The notes under the pieces: model-generated
Databases searched by the model: none
Told to the model about the DNA's origin: nothing
Seen by the model: only the letters and a program-made list of their open reading frames with translations
Shown here: piece by piece, positions 27,237-37,518 of the stretch
Layout of the letters: every line of letters begins with the position of its first letter
Numbering within the stretch: the stretch's first letter is position 1
NCBI RefSeq assembly: GCF_017355855.1
Contig: NZ_JAFEWD010000010.1
Coordinates: 62,001-126,000, forward strand
Source: Pedobacter sp. SYSU D00535
GTDB lineage: Bacteria > Bacteroidota > Bacteroidia > Sphingobacteriales > Sphingobacteriaceae
DNA length: 64,000 nt
Direction: 5' to 3'
Position numbers and translations under genes: made by a program

Positions 27237-28904
27237 ATGAAACACATTGTTACTTTATCATTGCTGTTGATTCTGGAGCTAACTTCCATTGCGCAAACAG
27301 GAACAACAAGACACGTTGGGGAAATAAGAATGTTCGTAGGACTAAAGGAACAAATTCCTCATGGTTGGTTGATTTGTAATGGGCAAACTCTAAATATTAC
27401 AGATTATCCTGAATTGTTTCAATCTATAGGTACAACATTTGGAGGCGATGGACAGATGACCTTCTCTCTTCCAGATCTTCGCGACAGAGTACCAGCGGGA
27501 TCTGGAACAATGACGCCTGTCGGAAGCGGGGGTGGCCAAAATAATGTGACGCTACTCGAGTCTCAAATTCCATCTCATTCTCATAATCTCATGGTTTCTT
27601 TTGATCCCGCGGATCTGCCTGCGGGCACGGCTCAAAGAGTTCTGGCGTCCTCTCAGGGAGCCTATTTTTATATTGAGGATATGGCGAGTATTGCTTTGCA
27701 TGAAAGCTCCATTTCTAAAACAGGCGGAGGCGAGTCTTTTGATAATAGAAGTGCGTTTTTGTCAGTACACTTTATAATATCAACTAAAGATGTGACAATA
27801 GATGAGAGCAATTTTGTACGCAGATTAGGTGACGAAGAGGTCTCAGGCCGAAAGACTTTCCTACAGCCGATCTCAAGTTCACCGCCAGTAAATGGTGAGC
27901 ATTTGACTACCAGATCATGGGTAGAAAGCAGGCTTGGATCCCTTGCCTTCGTCCCCAAAGTCCTCTTTCAGCCTATAAATAATGGTTTGAATGGTGTATT
28001 ATGGAATGAAATGGGCAATCTGGATGGGTATAATGGGAAAGTACCCAACTCTCCCTCTGGCTCCTGGAACGCCGCCTTTGTTTCCGTCGGAGGCGCAAAT
28101 AGAGGATTTCAACTAGTTTCAGAATATAGTGATAACAAGTTTTACATTAGGAAGCATAATGATGCAGGCTGGAGTACTTATCGTCAATTTTTGTTTCGCG
28201 ATGATATTGGTAGTGCAGGGTTCATGAGTACGCACAATGGTGGAAGTCTCTCTAATAAAATCCCTTTTATAGACGGCAATGGGACAACTGAGCTTGGGAA
28301 GAGCCTTGACTTTCACTCATCTAATAATAACGGTAATTATGATTTTGATTTCCGGATCTCTACTGACGAAACAGGAAACGCCAACTTTACCTCCCGTAGC
28401 GGAACTATTAATACAAATAATCTTCAATTAGGAAGTCATCATTTAGCATTCAAAGAGTCTACAGTACGGGATTGGTCTATAAAAGCAGCGAACGGTGATT
28501 TGAATTTTTCGAGTGGGGATCGAAATGGAAGAATAGTTTTCAACGCTAGTCAAATAGCGATCGGCAAACCTGCAGGCGGGGACTACCACCTGAGTGTGGA
28601 AGGTAACATTAAGGCAAAGTCGATAAAAATAGAGCCCACCGGTTGGGCTGACTACGTATTCGCGCCATCCTACAAATTGCCACCTCTGGCAGATGTAGAG
28701 AAGTTTATTCAAATAAACAAACACTTGCCAGGTGTGCCGTCAGAGGCGAAGGTGATAAAAGATGGTATTGATGTGGCAGACATGAGTGCCACCCTTTTGA
28801 AAAAAATAGAAGAACTGACCCTCTATATGATCGAAATGAAAAAAGAGAATGAGGACTTAAAGGGGCGTTTGAAAAAGCTGGAAGAAAAAGGACTCAACGA
28901 TTGA
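27237..28904 (+). CDS. Secreted phage tail-collar-like fibre protein
   Basis: 555 residues with a signal peptide (MKHIVTLSLLLILELTSIAQ). Residues about 25-85 are a tail-collar domain (GEIRMFVGLKEQIPHGWLIC, then NGQTLNITDYPELF, FSLPDLRDRVPAG), as in phage tail fibres and their bacterial derivatives. A beta-rich shaft follows, including an SGRKTF-type connector. The C-terminus (about 460-555) carries WADYVFAPSYKLPPLADVEKF, HLPGVPSEA and a final coiled coil, a module widespread in Bacteroidota fibre-like surface proteins and probably a trimerisation or folding unit. The same module closes the protein at 29627. It likely acts as a surface fibre or adhesin. Confidence 0.75.
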   Translation: MKHIVTLSLLLILELTSIAQTGTTRHVGEIRMFVGLKEQIPHGWLICNGQTLNITDYPELFQSIGTTFGGDGQMTFSLPDLRDRVPAGSGTMTPVGSGGGQNNVTLLESQIPSHSHNLMVSFDPADLPAGTAQRVLASSQGAYFYIEDMASIALHESSISKTGGGESFDNRSAFLSVHFIISTKDVTIDESNFVRRLGDEEVSGRKTFLQPISSSPPVNGEHLTTRSWVESRLGSLAFVPKVLFQPINNGLNGVLWNEMGNLDGYNGKVPNSPSGSWNAAFVSVGGANRGFQLVSEYSDNKFYIRKHNDAGWSTYRQFLFRDDIGSAGFMSTHNGGSLSNKIPFIDGNGTTELGKSLDFHSSNNNGNYDFDFRISTDETGNANFTSRSGTINTNNLQLGSHHLAFKESTVRDWSIKAANGDLNFSSGDRNGRIVFNASQIAIGKPAGGDYHLSVEGNIKAKSIKIEPTGWADYVFAPSYKLPPLADVEKFIQINKHLPGVPSEAKVIKDGIDVADMSATLLKKIEELTLYMIEMKKENEDLKGRLKKLEEKGLND

Positions 28905-29012
28905 AATAATTGAATTAATCTTAACTCTTTGATCGCTATTTCGTAAATAACAGCTTAATCGTTTTTAATACGCAACTATAACTGAATCACAAAATTTAAA
29001 CCATATCAAAAA

Positions 29013-29582
29013 ATGAAAAAAATAACAGTCCTAGTTTACTTAACATTTTTATTAACGGCAAACCTCGCTGCACAAACAGCTAAAGTTGATTCCGCTAACA
29101 TTATTGAAGGGGTGTATGTACTTAGCGAGACCGAGCGGGCACGGGTAACGGAAATTAATATGACCTTTGCTAAAAAAACACAAGAGCTAAGTAAGGCAAG
29201 TGAGAATAAAGAGAAACGGATACTTGATGCGAAAAAGCTGAGGCAGGAGAAAGAAGTAGCTATTAAAAAGGCATTGGGAGCAGAGGTATATAGGCTTTAT
29301 TCACAAAACCGCTTCAGCAAGGCAAAAAGTGACTCTCTGAATAACACCGCAAACGAAAAAGCCACTCTTTTTCAGCAAAAGTTGGGCGTCAGCAAAGAGC
29401 AGGCAACTGAACTGGCAAAGCTTAGAATCAATTTTGAAAGGCAGAAAAGGACTGCGGCAAATTCACCTTTCCCAAGTCAGGCAGAAGTGAAGAGCAGGAT
29501 CGCACTACTAAAAAAGGCTCATCTAGATCAGGTTAAGAACTTTCTACCTGCAGAAAAAATAGAAACGTACCTGAGCCTTTAG
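29013..29582 (+). CDS. Small secreted coiled-coil protein
   Basis: 189 residues with a signal peptide ending LTANLAAQ. The mature protein is almost entirely helical and highly charged (KKTQELSKASENKEKRILD, RQEKEVAIKKALGAEVYRLY), resembling small periplasmic helical proteins such as the Spy/LTxxQ group, although no LTxxQ motif is clear. It stands between the two fibre genes (108 bp after one, 44 bp before the next) and may assist their folding or transit. That role is inferred from context only. Confidence 0.6.
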   Translation: MKKITVLVYLTFLLTANLAAQTAKVDSANIIEGVYVLSETERARVTEINMTFAKKTQELSKASENKEKRILDAKKLRQEKEVAIKKALGAEVYRLYSQNRFSKAKSDSLNNTANEKATLFQQKLGVSKEQATELAKLRINFERQKRTAANSPFPSQAEVKSRIALLKKAHLDQVKNFLPAEKIETYLSL

Positions 29583-29626
29583 ATCTTTAAAGAGAAAAAC
29601 GATAGTCTCCTTACCACAATTTTCCC

Positions 29627-32600
29627 ATGCAGATTTCCAGGAACCGAAAATTACAAGTAACAGCAAGCCTCATTGCAATTGCTCTTTTTTTAGTTATAGC
29701 CAGCGGCTTTAAAGGTTATAGTACAGTTAATACAAGTGTAAAAGCGATCACCTTTTCTGAAATTAGAAAAAATAACGGTGTAAACCCGGGCGACACTGTG
29801 CTTAAAGGAAATAAGTTATTAATTACCGACACTGCAATAACAGTAGCAACACCAGCGAGTATCACCGCTTCTCTGATTGAAGATGAGTGGGGAGGGGGAG
29901 GGTTCTGGGGAGCTAATTTGGTGAATTACCGAGTTTATGCTTATAAAATAGTTAATGGCAAATATATCTTTTCCCCAGGCTATGCTACGCTCTCAAGTGA
30001 TTTTTCTGTTCCGCCTGGCGCCAATAGCTGGGTGTCGGTATCTATCTCTCCTGTACCCGGAGCCGATGGGTATCGGGTCTACGCCCGCAGTCTAGTTGAA
30101 GGGGAAGGTGATATTTGGGTTATTTCAGATTACAAGCAATATGGTGATATCAGCACGACCACCTTTGTAGACTATGATTTTTTTAGTAACGGTGGCTATG
30201 GCTATGAAAATGAGATTTTTTTCATGGAGGTCGGAGATCCGAATCTATCAAGGACCGTCCTTTCCCCAAGTACAAATGTGATTCAGGGCGACCTTAAGCT
30301 GGACGGCCTGATTGCATCTGATATCCATACAAGCGCAACAAGTCTAAGCTTTTATTCGGACACTACCGCGCGAAAAATGGTAGGACGGATAGGGTTAGGC
30401 CCTCAAAATACTTTAGCTTTTGGGATGAATAACAGTATGTCCGGTTATAGAAATATTGCTATGGGCTATTCTGCTCTATCTGCCAATATCGCTGGCTCCA
30501 GTAATATAGCTATCGGCAATTCTGCTTTATTTTCCAATACCAGTGGCTTCGAAAATATTGCAACAGGTAATTCTGCTTTAGCTTCAAATACGACTGGCTG
30601 GAGCAATACAGGAATAGGGCCAAATGCTTTATTTGCCAATACCACCGGGGGGTACAATATCAGCCTTGGAACGTCAGCGGGGGGGAATATAAATACAGGA
30701 AGTAATAACATTGCTATAGGAACAGAGGTTCATGTGCCATCAGGCGCCGCGAACAACCAACTTTCAATAGGCAATCTAATTTTCGGAACCAACTTGGACG
30801 GTAGGAATTCGAACATCTCTACGGGTAACATCGGAATAGGCACCAAGACGCCTGCCTTTAAGCTGGATGTTGCGGGTACAGGTAGGTTTGCAGGCAATTT
30901 GACATTGTCTAATACCCCTTCTACCTCCACTGGTTCTTATGATATTTTAACTAGAAATACCTCAACAGGAGCTATTGAAAAAATTGCAGCAAGCAGTCTA
31001 GGAGGAAATGAAACCGGTGTTGTGCATACGACAGGGGACGAAGTCGTGTCAGGAACTAAAACTTTTACAACTCGCCCTAAAGTCGGAGACATTGACGTTG
31101 CATTAACTTCTGATATTCCTACCAGAATATTTCAGTATAATATAGCAACAGGGCTCAATGCCTTGAATAATAATACTACAGGTAGCTATAATATTGCAAC
31201 AGGACAAAACGCTCTTAATGAAAATACCGAAGGTTCTAGTAATATGGCGTTTGGGGCAGACGTATTGTATTACAACACAACCGGTAATAGTAACGTTGCA
31301 ATCGGTAACCAAGCTCTTTATAAGAATACGTCCGGAAGCGGTAATATAGCAAGTGGTCAAGCTGCGCTATATAGTAATACGACAGGTAGTTTTAATATCG
31401 GAACTGGTTTGCATGCCTTATTTTATAATACAACCGGTTTTGAAAATATAGCAACCGGCTTTTCTGCTTTAAACCATAATACAACAGGGAGTTATAATAT
31501 AGCAATAGGGGGGAGTGCGTTAGTTAATAACACAACCGGTTTTAGCAACATCGCTATAGGTGCTAGCTCGCTCCGCCAAAGTAGTAGTACAAGCCACAAT
31601 GTCAGCATCGGGCATCGCGCAATGCATGACAATATTAATGGAGGAAGCAACGTAGCACTAGGCTCATTCGCGCTTAGTAAAAGCATTTCAGGTAATGTAA
31701 ATACAGCAACGGGCTTTCAATCCCTTCCTTCGAATACCACCGGGAGCGGGAACACAGCTTCAGGTGCTCATAGTTTATTTAATAATTCTGCAGGGGCGGG
31801 CAATAGCGCCTTGGGGATATATTCGATGTATAGCAATACTACAGGATCTAACAATACCGCACTTGGTGGTAGTGCCGGTAGAGATCTTCAATCTGGATAT
31901 GATAACACCTTCATCGGTTTTAGTTCGGGAGGAGGCCTCAAGACAGGGAGCGGGAATACAATTCTAGGCGCAAAAATCAATGTCGATACCGACAGCCTAA
32001 GTAACACTGTGATAATTGGCGATGGAGAAGGTGTCCAGCGTTTCTACAGCCCGGCCAGCGGGAACGTGCTACTTGGCCATCCAAATAATCCAACCGATAA
32101 CGGCTTTAAGCTTGACGTAAACGGCACTGGTAGGTTTGCGGGTAATTTAAGAACTGAAGGCGTTTTCGAATCAGGCACTTCTGGTAGTCTTAAAACCATT
32201 TCAGGTTCTGTTTCTGCAGATAGAACTTATACACTTCCTGATAAGGACGGTACTTTTGCTATGGTATCTGATATTGAAAATTCAGTTCCAACCAGCAATT
32301 CCATTACGAGTGCATTAGGTTATGTTCCTGCCAATGACATGGAAGCCATTCATAAAACAGGAGATGAAATAGTGTCAGGAATTAAGACTTTTACAACCCG
32401 TCCAAATGTAGGAGGAATTGACCTTGCTTTAACATCTGATATCCCTAGCGATTATGTTTCTAATGCTGTAAGTTTTCCACTGGTAAATGCTCATGCTGTT
32501 GGTGGGTACAGTATTCCTTCTCCTGACTTACGGTTCGTTCACAGCTATTCCGATGGGAATGCTGCTAAATATAAAATAGGATTCACAGACAATGGTTCTT

Positions 32601-33373
32601 TTTATTCAAACCTTGGGATGGTAGTTCCTAATTTAGAATTCACCTGCTCTTATGAAGGCTTCGGTATAACCGCTAATTCAAGAAGATTCAGCGTAAAATC
32701 TCCTTATATCACCTCAGGTCCTGTGTTGAGTACTGATATTACCAGTTATTCAGTTACTACCACTAATCTTGATCTCTATAAAAATTTGCAAGAGCGAAAT
32801 ATAAAGGGCTCTTTAAATGCCGGACTGCTTACAGGAAGCCGAACTTTTCGATTCCCTGATAAGAGTGGGGTGTTTGCTCTGGTAGAGGATATAACTAGCC
32901 TTGCCACAACTTTTCAACCAGCTTTAGGATACACAGCCGCTAATGATGCAAATGTAGTCCATCAGTCAGGAGCAGAGAGTATCTCAGGATCTAAAACGTT
33001 TACTAATAATTTAAAGATAGGCTCTGGCAGCCAGGATAATTTGAAACTTGAAGTGTTTGGCACGATTCAGACTAAAGCTATAAAGGTTTCACCCAACGGT
33101 TGGGCCGATTATGTCTTTGCTCCAAATTATAAACTACCTGCCCTAGCTGATGTAGAGAAATTCATCCAGGAAAATAAGCATCTACCAGATGTTCCGTCAG
33201 AAGCGGAGGTGAAAAAGGAGGGAATCGAATTGGGAGATATGAGCGCGGTGTTACTGAAGAAAATAGAAGAGCTTACACTCTATTTAATTGAGAAGGATAA
33301 GCAATTGCAGAAAGCCAATGAGAAGATTGATGAGCTGGCTAAAAAAGTAGAAGGTCTTTCTCAGGAAAAATAA
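29627..33373 (+). CDS. Large surface fibre protein with YadA-head-like repeats
   Basis: 1248 residues with an N-terminal membrane or signal segment (KLQVTASLIAIALFLVIASG). Residues about 268-370 and 503-790 are tandem repeats of about 14-15 residues of the form NIAIGxSALxxNTTGxx, as in the left-handed beta-roll of YadA-type trimeric adhesin heads. Three connector units (SGTKTFTTRPKVGDID, SGIKTFTTRPNVGGID, SGSKTFTNN) separate repeat blocks. The last about 100 residues share the WADYVFAPNYKLPALADVEKF/HLPDVPSEAE module and terminal coiled coil of the 27237 gene. No YadA membrane anchor is present, so the surface attachment route is unclear. Probable trimeric adhesin or fibre. Confidence 0.8.
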   Translation: MQISRNRKLQVTASLIAIALFLVIASGFKGYSTVNTSVKAITFSEIRKNNGVNPGDTVLKGNKLLITDTAITVATPASITASLIEDEWGGGGFWGANLVNYRVYAYKIVNGKYIFSPGYATLSSDFSVPPGANSWVSVSISPVPGADGYRVYARSLVEGEGDIWVISDYKQYGDISTTTFVDYDFFSNGGYGYENEIFFMEVGDPNLSRTVLSPSTNVIQGDLKLDGLIASDIHTSATSLSFYSDTTARKMVGRIGLGPQNTLAFGMNNSMSGYRNIAMGYSALSANIAGSSNIAIGNSALFSNTSGFENIATGNSALASNTTGWSNTGIGPNALFANTTGGYNISLGTSAGGNINTGSNNIAIGTEVHVPSGAANNQLSIGNLIFGTNLDGRNSNISTGNIGIGTKTPAFKLDVAGTGRFAGNLTLSNTPSTSTGSYDILTRNTSTGAIEKIAASSLGGNETGVVHTTGDEVVSGTKTFTTRPKVGDIDVALTSDIPTRIFQYNIATGLNALNNNTTGSYNIATGQNALNENTEGSSNMAFGADVLYYNTTGNSNVAIGNQALYKNTSGSGNIASGQAALYSNTTGSFNIGTGLHALFYNTTGFENIATGFSALNHNTTGSYNIAIGGSALVNNTTGFSNIAIGASSLRQSSSTSHNVSIGHRAMHDNINGGSNVALGSFALSKSISGNVNTATGFQSLPSNTTGSGNTASGAHSLFNNSAGAGNSALGIYSMYSNTTGSNNTALGGSAGRDLQSGYDNTFIGFSSGGGLKTGSGNTILGAKINVDTDSLSNTVIIGDGEGVQRFYSPASGNVLLGHPNNPTDNGFKLDVNGTGRFAGNLRTEGVFESGTSGSLKTISGSVSADRTYTLPDKDGTFAMVSDIENSVPTSNSITSALGYVPANDMEAIHKTGDEIVSGIKTFTTRPNVGGIDLALTSDIPSDYVSNAVSFPLVNAHAVGGYSIPSPDLRFVHSYSDGNAAKYKIGFTDNGSFYSNLGMVVPNLEFTCSYEGFGITANSRRFSVKSPYITSGPVLSTDITSYSVTTTNLDLYKNLQERNIKGSLNAGLLTGSRTFRFPDKSGVFALVEDITSLATTFQPALGYTAANDANVVHQSGAESISGSKTFTNNLKIGSGSQDNLKLEVFGTIQTKAIKVSPNGWADYVFAPNYKLPALADVEKFIQENKHLPDVPSEAEVKKEGIELGDMSAVLLKKIEELTLYLIEKDKQLQKANEKIDELAKKVEGLSQEK

Positions 33374-33432
33374 TGAAGATGCGATCATTTGAAGAGAAAT
33401 AATTAGCTTCACTGCTGCTTAGATCTTACAAG

Positions 33433-36400
33433 TTGGATAAGGGGAGAAAAAAATACAAACAGTATAGCCTGATACGGGTGCTCCTGTTGTTTTTTTTCTC
33501 CCTTTTTTTTCTAAGCGCTTCGGGACAGAACATTTCAAACAAGGGTAAAGAGTTCTGGCTGGGATATGGGCTTCATTCCTCCGGTATTGCCGGAAGCAGC
33601 CGGAAACTTGCACTTTACATTACGTCTGATGTAAATAGCACCGGTTATGTAGAGATACCCTCACTCGGTTATCGCTCAGATTTCAGTGTGGCCGCTAACT
33701 CCATCAAAGTAATCGACGACATTCCGGATCAGGCTCACCTTGGAGATGAGGGGAAATTTAATACAGGAATTCATATTGTTTCCCAGCAACCAGTCGTCAT
33801 TTACTCCCATATTTACGACAATCTGGTATCAGGAGCCAGTCTCATTCTCCCTGTTTCTGCACTTGGTAAAGATTATTACTCCATTAATTACAAGCAGATA
33901 TCAAATACAGATAATGCTTTCTCTTATTTTTTTGTAGTAGCAACCGAAGATCAGACAGAAGTGGAGATTACTCCCTCAGCGCGGACAAAAAATGGTTGGC
34001 CGGCGGGCGAAAGTCGTATCGTGACACTGAACAAGGGTGAGATTTATCAGGTATTGGGAGAATCTCAGGGGAGCGAGGTGGTAGGGACTGCTGGTCAAAC
34101 TTCGATCTATAATTATAAAGGGGCCGACCTGACCGGTTCAAGGATCAGATCAATAAGTACAGGTCTCCAGGCTTGCAAGCCTATCGCTGTTTTTTCCGGA
34201 AGTGGAAAGGTGGGGATTGGATGCAGTCCCACCGGCGTGGGAAGTTCGGACAATTTATACCAGCAGGTATATCCTACAAAAGCATGGGGCAAAAAGTTCT
34301 TTACGATACCTCTGAAAAGTAGAAGCTATGATGTGATCAGGGTATTTAAAAGTGAAGTAGGGGCTACCGTAAAAGTGAACGGTTCTATTGTTGCTGCTTC
34401 CAACTTTGTTAATGATTCATATTGTGACTTCCCGAGTTCGGGTGTAGCAGTGATAGAAGCTGACCGTCCCATTCAAGTGGTGCAATACGCTGTAGGGATG
34501 AATAAGTCAGAAAATTGCGGCTTTTATCCTGAAAATATCGGTGATCCCGAGATGATCTACCTAAATCCAGTGGAGCAGAATATCGATCAGATCACAGTCT
34601 ATTCCTCCGATAGGTACCGGATCCAACAGAATTATATTAATGTTACTATCAGAAAGACTGCAGTAGCCAGTTTCAATCTCGACGGAATTAGCCGGGCTTC
34701 TGAGTTTCTGGATGTCCCCGGTGATCCTGAATATTCCTACGCCCAGCTGAGCGTAACAGCCGGTGTCCATACCTTATCAGCAGCAGACGGGTTTAATGCA
34801 ATAGCTTATGGTTTTGGAACAGCAGAGTCCTACGGCTATTCCGCTGGTGCAAATGTAACGGGCCTCGAAATTACTGCTCGAAATAAAGCTACGGGAGAAA
34901 AGGTCAGCACTGGCTGCGTTGCTGAGCCCTTGCAATTTACACTGAGCCTGGTCTATCAGGCTAGTAGGATTAAGTGGAATTTTAAGAACGGCACTGTTCC
35001 CGCAGAGATTATCAACCCCGTCCCTGACTCGCATTATACTGCTAATGGCAAAACCTTTTATGTATACGAATTGCCGGAAGAAGTGGTATTCAACCTCGGG
35101 AAAGACTATGATGTCGAGGTGACGGTCGAAAAAAGTAGTGCTGATGGCTGCGGGGCAGCAGAGGTTATCCCGTTCGAATTTTCTGTCTACTCTCAGGCTA
35201 CGGTCGACTTCGAAGGGGTTGATGTTTGCGAGGGAGGAGAAACGGTCTTCATTGACAAGAGTGATGGGATGGGGCATCAATTGACAAGTTGGCACTGGGA
35301 TTTTGGAGATGGTCAAAGTTCATCAGAACAGAGTCCCAGGCATACCTATCTGACCCCGGGCACTTATTCAGTCACTTTGACTGTTACTACCGCATCTGGC
35401 TGTTCTCCTGTTAGCACAACTAAGCCGGTTAAAGTGTTGAAAAAACCGAAAGCTCACTTTAATAGTGTTGGGGCCTGCGTTAGTAGGAGTATTGTATTCG
35501 AGGATAGTTCAATAGGAGGCGACGGTAATATTTCCAAATGGACCTGGAAGATAGGAGATGGGACGACTAAGCAGGTTGCTTCAGGGGCGCCCGTCGTTCA
35601 CACTTTTCAAAGTCCCGGTATCTATAAAGTGAAGCTGGCAGTAGAAACGGCCCTGGGTTGTAAAGACAGTATCGAGAAGGAGGTGCAGATCTACGATGTT
35701 CCCGTAGCAGATTTCCTGGAGCCAGAAGCTTGCGTCGCGGATGCTTTCGCTATGTTTTCTAATACCTCAAGCATTGCTAACAACGGAGCTTTAAGCTACC
35801 TGTGGAATTTTGGAGACCCTGATTCTAGTCCTGGCAATCCTAATACTTCAACGTTGAAGGACCCACAACACAAGTACGCATCTGCCGGAATATATAAAGT
35901 CAGGCTGATAGCTACGTCCTCAAATGGATGTCGTGATACAGTTGAAAAGGACGTTACCATCAATGGCGCAACCCCGAGAGCAGCAATGGAAGTGATGAAT
36001 GCAGCAAGGCTCTGCAGTGGTGATGAAGTAAGTTTTATAAATAGATCCGAAGTCGACTTTGGTAAGATCACGAGGCTCGAATGGTATTTCGATTTCGCCA
36101 ACCACCCCGCAGAAGTGCTTATAGATGAAGAGCCAGTGCTTGGGAAAGTTCAAAAACACTCTTATCCTCCATTTTTCAACTCCGGAAAGAAGGAGTATTT
36201 GGTAAAGTTGAGGGCTTTTTCAGGAACAGCATGCGTCAGTGAGATTGTTGAGAGGATTTCAACCTGGCCAATCACTGAAATTGACTTTTCTCTTCCTCTG
36301 GTCACATGTTTGAATGAGACGGCGATTCCATTGGAAGGGTATGAAAAATTCGGTCTCGACGGAACAGGCGTTTTTAAAGGTGTAGGGGTCAGAGCAACAG

Positions 36401-37023
36401 GAGAATCTAAAGCTGTTTTTGAGCCCGCCCGGGCGGGTGCAGGAATACATCCCATCACCTTTCACTATACCTTAGCTAGCGGCTGTGAGGTTATTCTTTC
36501 CAAGGATATTACGGTCGAAGATGGAATAGCGGTAGACGTTGGTCCTGACCGGGAGATGCTGGCATGGGGAGAAGTGCTATTAAGTAGTTCGGTGAGCGGT
36601 AATGCACTTTCATATAAGTGGTCGCCAGCAGAGGGGCTGAACCGCGATGATATTCCTAATCCTGTGGCTGCTCCTTCGTCAGATATAACTTATACTCTAA
36701 CCATAATCTCAGATAAAGGATGCGTCGCCAAAGATGAGGTAAGGTTGAGCGTGTTGAATAGTCCCAGGATACCAAACGCGTTCACTCCCAATAGCGATGC
36801 AGTGAATGATGTTTGGGGGATAAAAAATTTAGAAAGTCTACCGAAGTGTACGGTGGAAGTGTTCAACAGATATGGAACAAAAGTCTACCAGTCCACCGGT
36901 TATTCAATCCCTTGGGATGGAAGGTATAAAGGAGAGGATCTTCCGGCGGGAACCTATTATTACGTTATCAATCCAGGCAATCAGAGGAAGAGTTTCACTG
37001 GGTATGTGTCTATAGTGAGGTGA
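33433..37023 (+). CDS. IgGFc-binding/PKD surface protein with type B T9SS sorting domain
   Basis: 1196 residues. TTG 33433 is the only start that keeps the signal peptide (IRVLLLFFFSLFFLSASGQ); no useful ATG is nearby. The mature N-terminus NKGKEFWLGYGLHSS opens an IgGFc-binding-protein N-terminal-like domain (about 30-480). Three PKD domains follow (HWDFGDGQSSSEQSP, WTWKIGDGTTKQ, LWNFGDPDSSPGN). The end (IPNAFTPNSDAVNDVWGIKN, VEVFNRYGTKVYQS, PAGTYYYVI) is the gliding-motility-associated C-terminal domain that directs secretion by the type IX system. It is therefore exported to the surface and probably adhesive. Confidence is high for domains, moderate for role. Confidence 0.85.
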   Translation: MDKGRKKYKQYSLIRVLLLFFFSLFFLSASGQNISNKGKEFWLGYGLHSSGIAGSSRKLALYITSDVNSTGYVEIPSLGYRSDFSVAANSIKVIDDIPDQAHLGDEGKFNTGIHIVSQQPVVIYSHIYDNLVSGASLILPVSALGKDYYSINYKQISNTDNAFSYFFVVATEDQTEVEITPSARTKNGWPAGESRIVTLNKGEIYQVLGESQGSEVVGTAGQTSIYNYKGADLTGSRIRSISTGLQACKPIAVFSGSGKVGIGCSPTGVGSSDNLYQQVYPTKAWGKKFFTIPLKSRSYDVIRVFKSEVGATVKVNGSIVAASNFVNDSYCDFPSSGVAVIEADRPIQVVQYAVGMNKSENCGFYPENIGDPEMIYLNPVEQNIDQITVYSSDRYRIQQNYINVTIRKTAVASFNLDGISRASEFLDVPGDPEYSYAQLSVTAGVHTLSAADGFNAIAYGFGTAESYGYSAGANVTGLEITARNKATGEKVSTGCVAEPLQFTLSLVYQASRIKWNFKNGTVPAEIINPVPDSHYTANGKTFYVYELPEEVVFNLGKDYDVEVTVEKSSADGCGAAEVIPFEFSVYSQATVDFEGVDVCEGGETVFIDKSDGMGHQLTSWHWDFGDGQSSSEQSPRHTYLTPGTYSVTLTVTTASGCSPVSTTKPVKVLKKPKAHFNSVGACVSRSIVFEDSSIGGDGNISKWTWKIGDGTTKQVASGAPVVHTFQSPGIYKVKLAVETALGCKDSIEKEVQIYDVPVADFLEPEACVADAFAMFSNTSSIANNGALSYLWNFGDPDSSPGNPNTSTLKDPQHKYASAGIYKVRLIATSSNGCRDTVEKDVTINGATPRAAMEVMNAARLCSGDEVSFINRSEVDFGKITRLEWYFDFANHPAEVLIDEEPVLGKVQKHSYPPFFNSGKKEYLVKLRAFSGTACVSEIVERISTWPITEIDFSLPLVTCLNETAIPLEGYEKFGLDGTGVFKGVGVRATGESKAVFEPARAGAGIHPITFHYTLASGCEVILSKDITVEDGIAVDVGPDREMLAWGEVLLSSSVSGNALSYKWSPAEGLNRDDIPNPVAAPSSDITYTLTIISDKGCVAKDEVRLSVLNSPRIPNAFTPNSDAVNDVWGIKNLESLPKCTVEVFNRYGTKVYQSTGYSIPWDGRYKGEDLPAGTYYYVINPGNQRKSFTGYVSIVR

Positions 37024-37448
37024 TAAGGAAGAGACGTCTCCTTGGACGGCCAAGTTCAAACCGTCTTCACAAGTGCGTGAATTCTTCCTTAAATTTAAAA
37101 GTAATTACGCATGTTATTTCGTCGCGATGTTCCATCGAAAACGAATTGAGAGGACTGGTTGAGGAATGCTCAATAGATCGGAATAAAATGTTGTATTCCC
37201 TTATCCCAGGATCGAACAGCTAACTCAATATTTTTCATATAGGTAACGGGAATCACTCCTCCCCATTCCTCTGTTAAGCCACCCTCCTTGTTAGTTTACA
37301 AACCTGTCACGAGAACATGGAATAAATCGGACTGACGAAGGAAGGAGAATTTATGCCGTGAAAGCTCTTGACGGGTGAAGGAAACGAGAGACCTTTGCTT
37401 ATCAAAGGAATGGGATTATCTTAACCATTAACCCTTATAAAAAAACAC
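37024..37448. other. Gene-free interval before the mobilisation operon
   Basis: No convincing gene or RNA. A 67-codon frame from GTG 37020 overlaps the previous stop and has no recognisable features. The interval marks the border between the surface-protein cargo and the conjugation module. Confidence 0.5.
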
Positions 37449-37468
37449 ACACCTCCTGTCATAGGTGT
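37449..37468. promoter_or_regulatory. Palindromic operator-like site before the mob operon
   Basis: ACACCT-CCTGTCAT-AGGTGT is an inverted repeat with an 8-nt spacer, 50 bp before the start of the first mob gene. It is the same over 19 of 20 positions as the site at 49389-49408 before the tra operon. Two long matching sites before two functionally linked operons point to a shared regulator. Confidence 0.65.
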
Positions 37469-37518
37469 TAAATTCATTCTCACAGCTTCCTGAACTTCGG
37501 ACTAAAATATTTACCCCT

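Noticed and set aside
30430-31990. Regular repeats that resemble an array such as CRISPR
   Set aside because: They are in-frame protein repeats of a YadA-head type, without unique spacers or cas genes.
37020-37223. 67-codon frame overlapping the end of the T9SS protein
   Set aside because: GTG start inside the previous gene's end, no family-like motif, no follow-up gene; probably chance.
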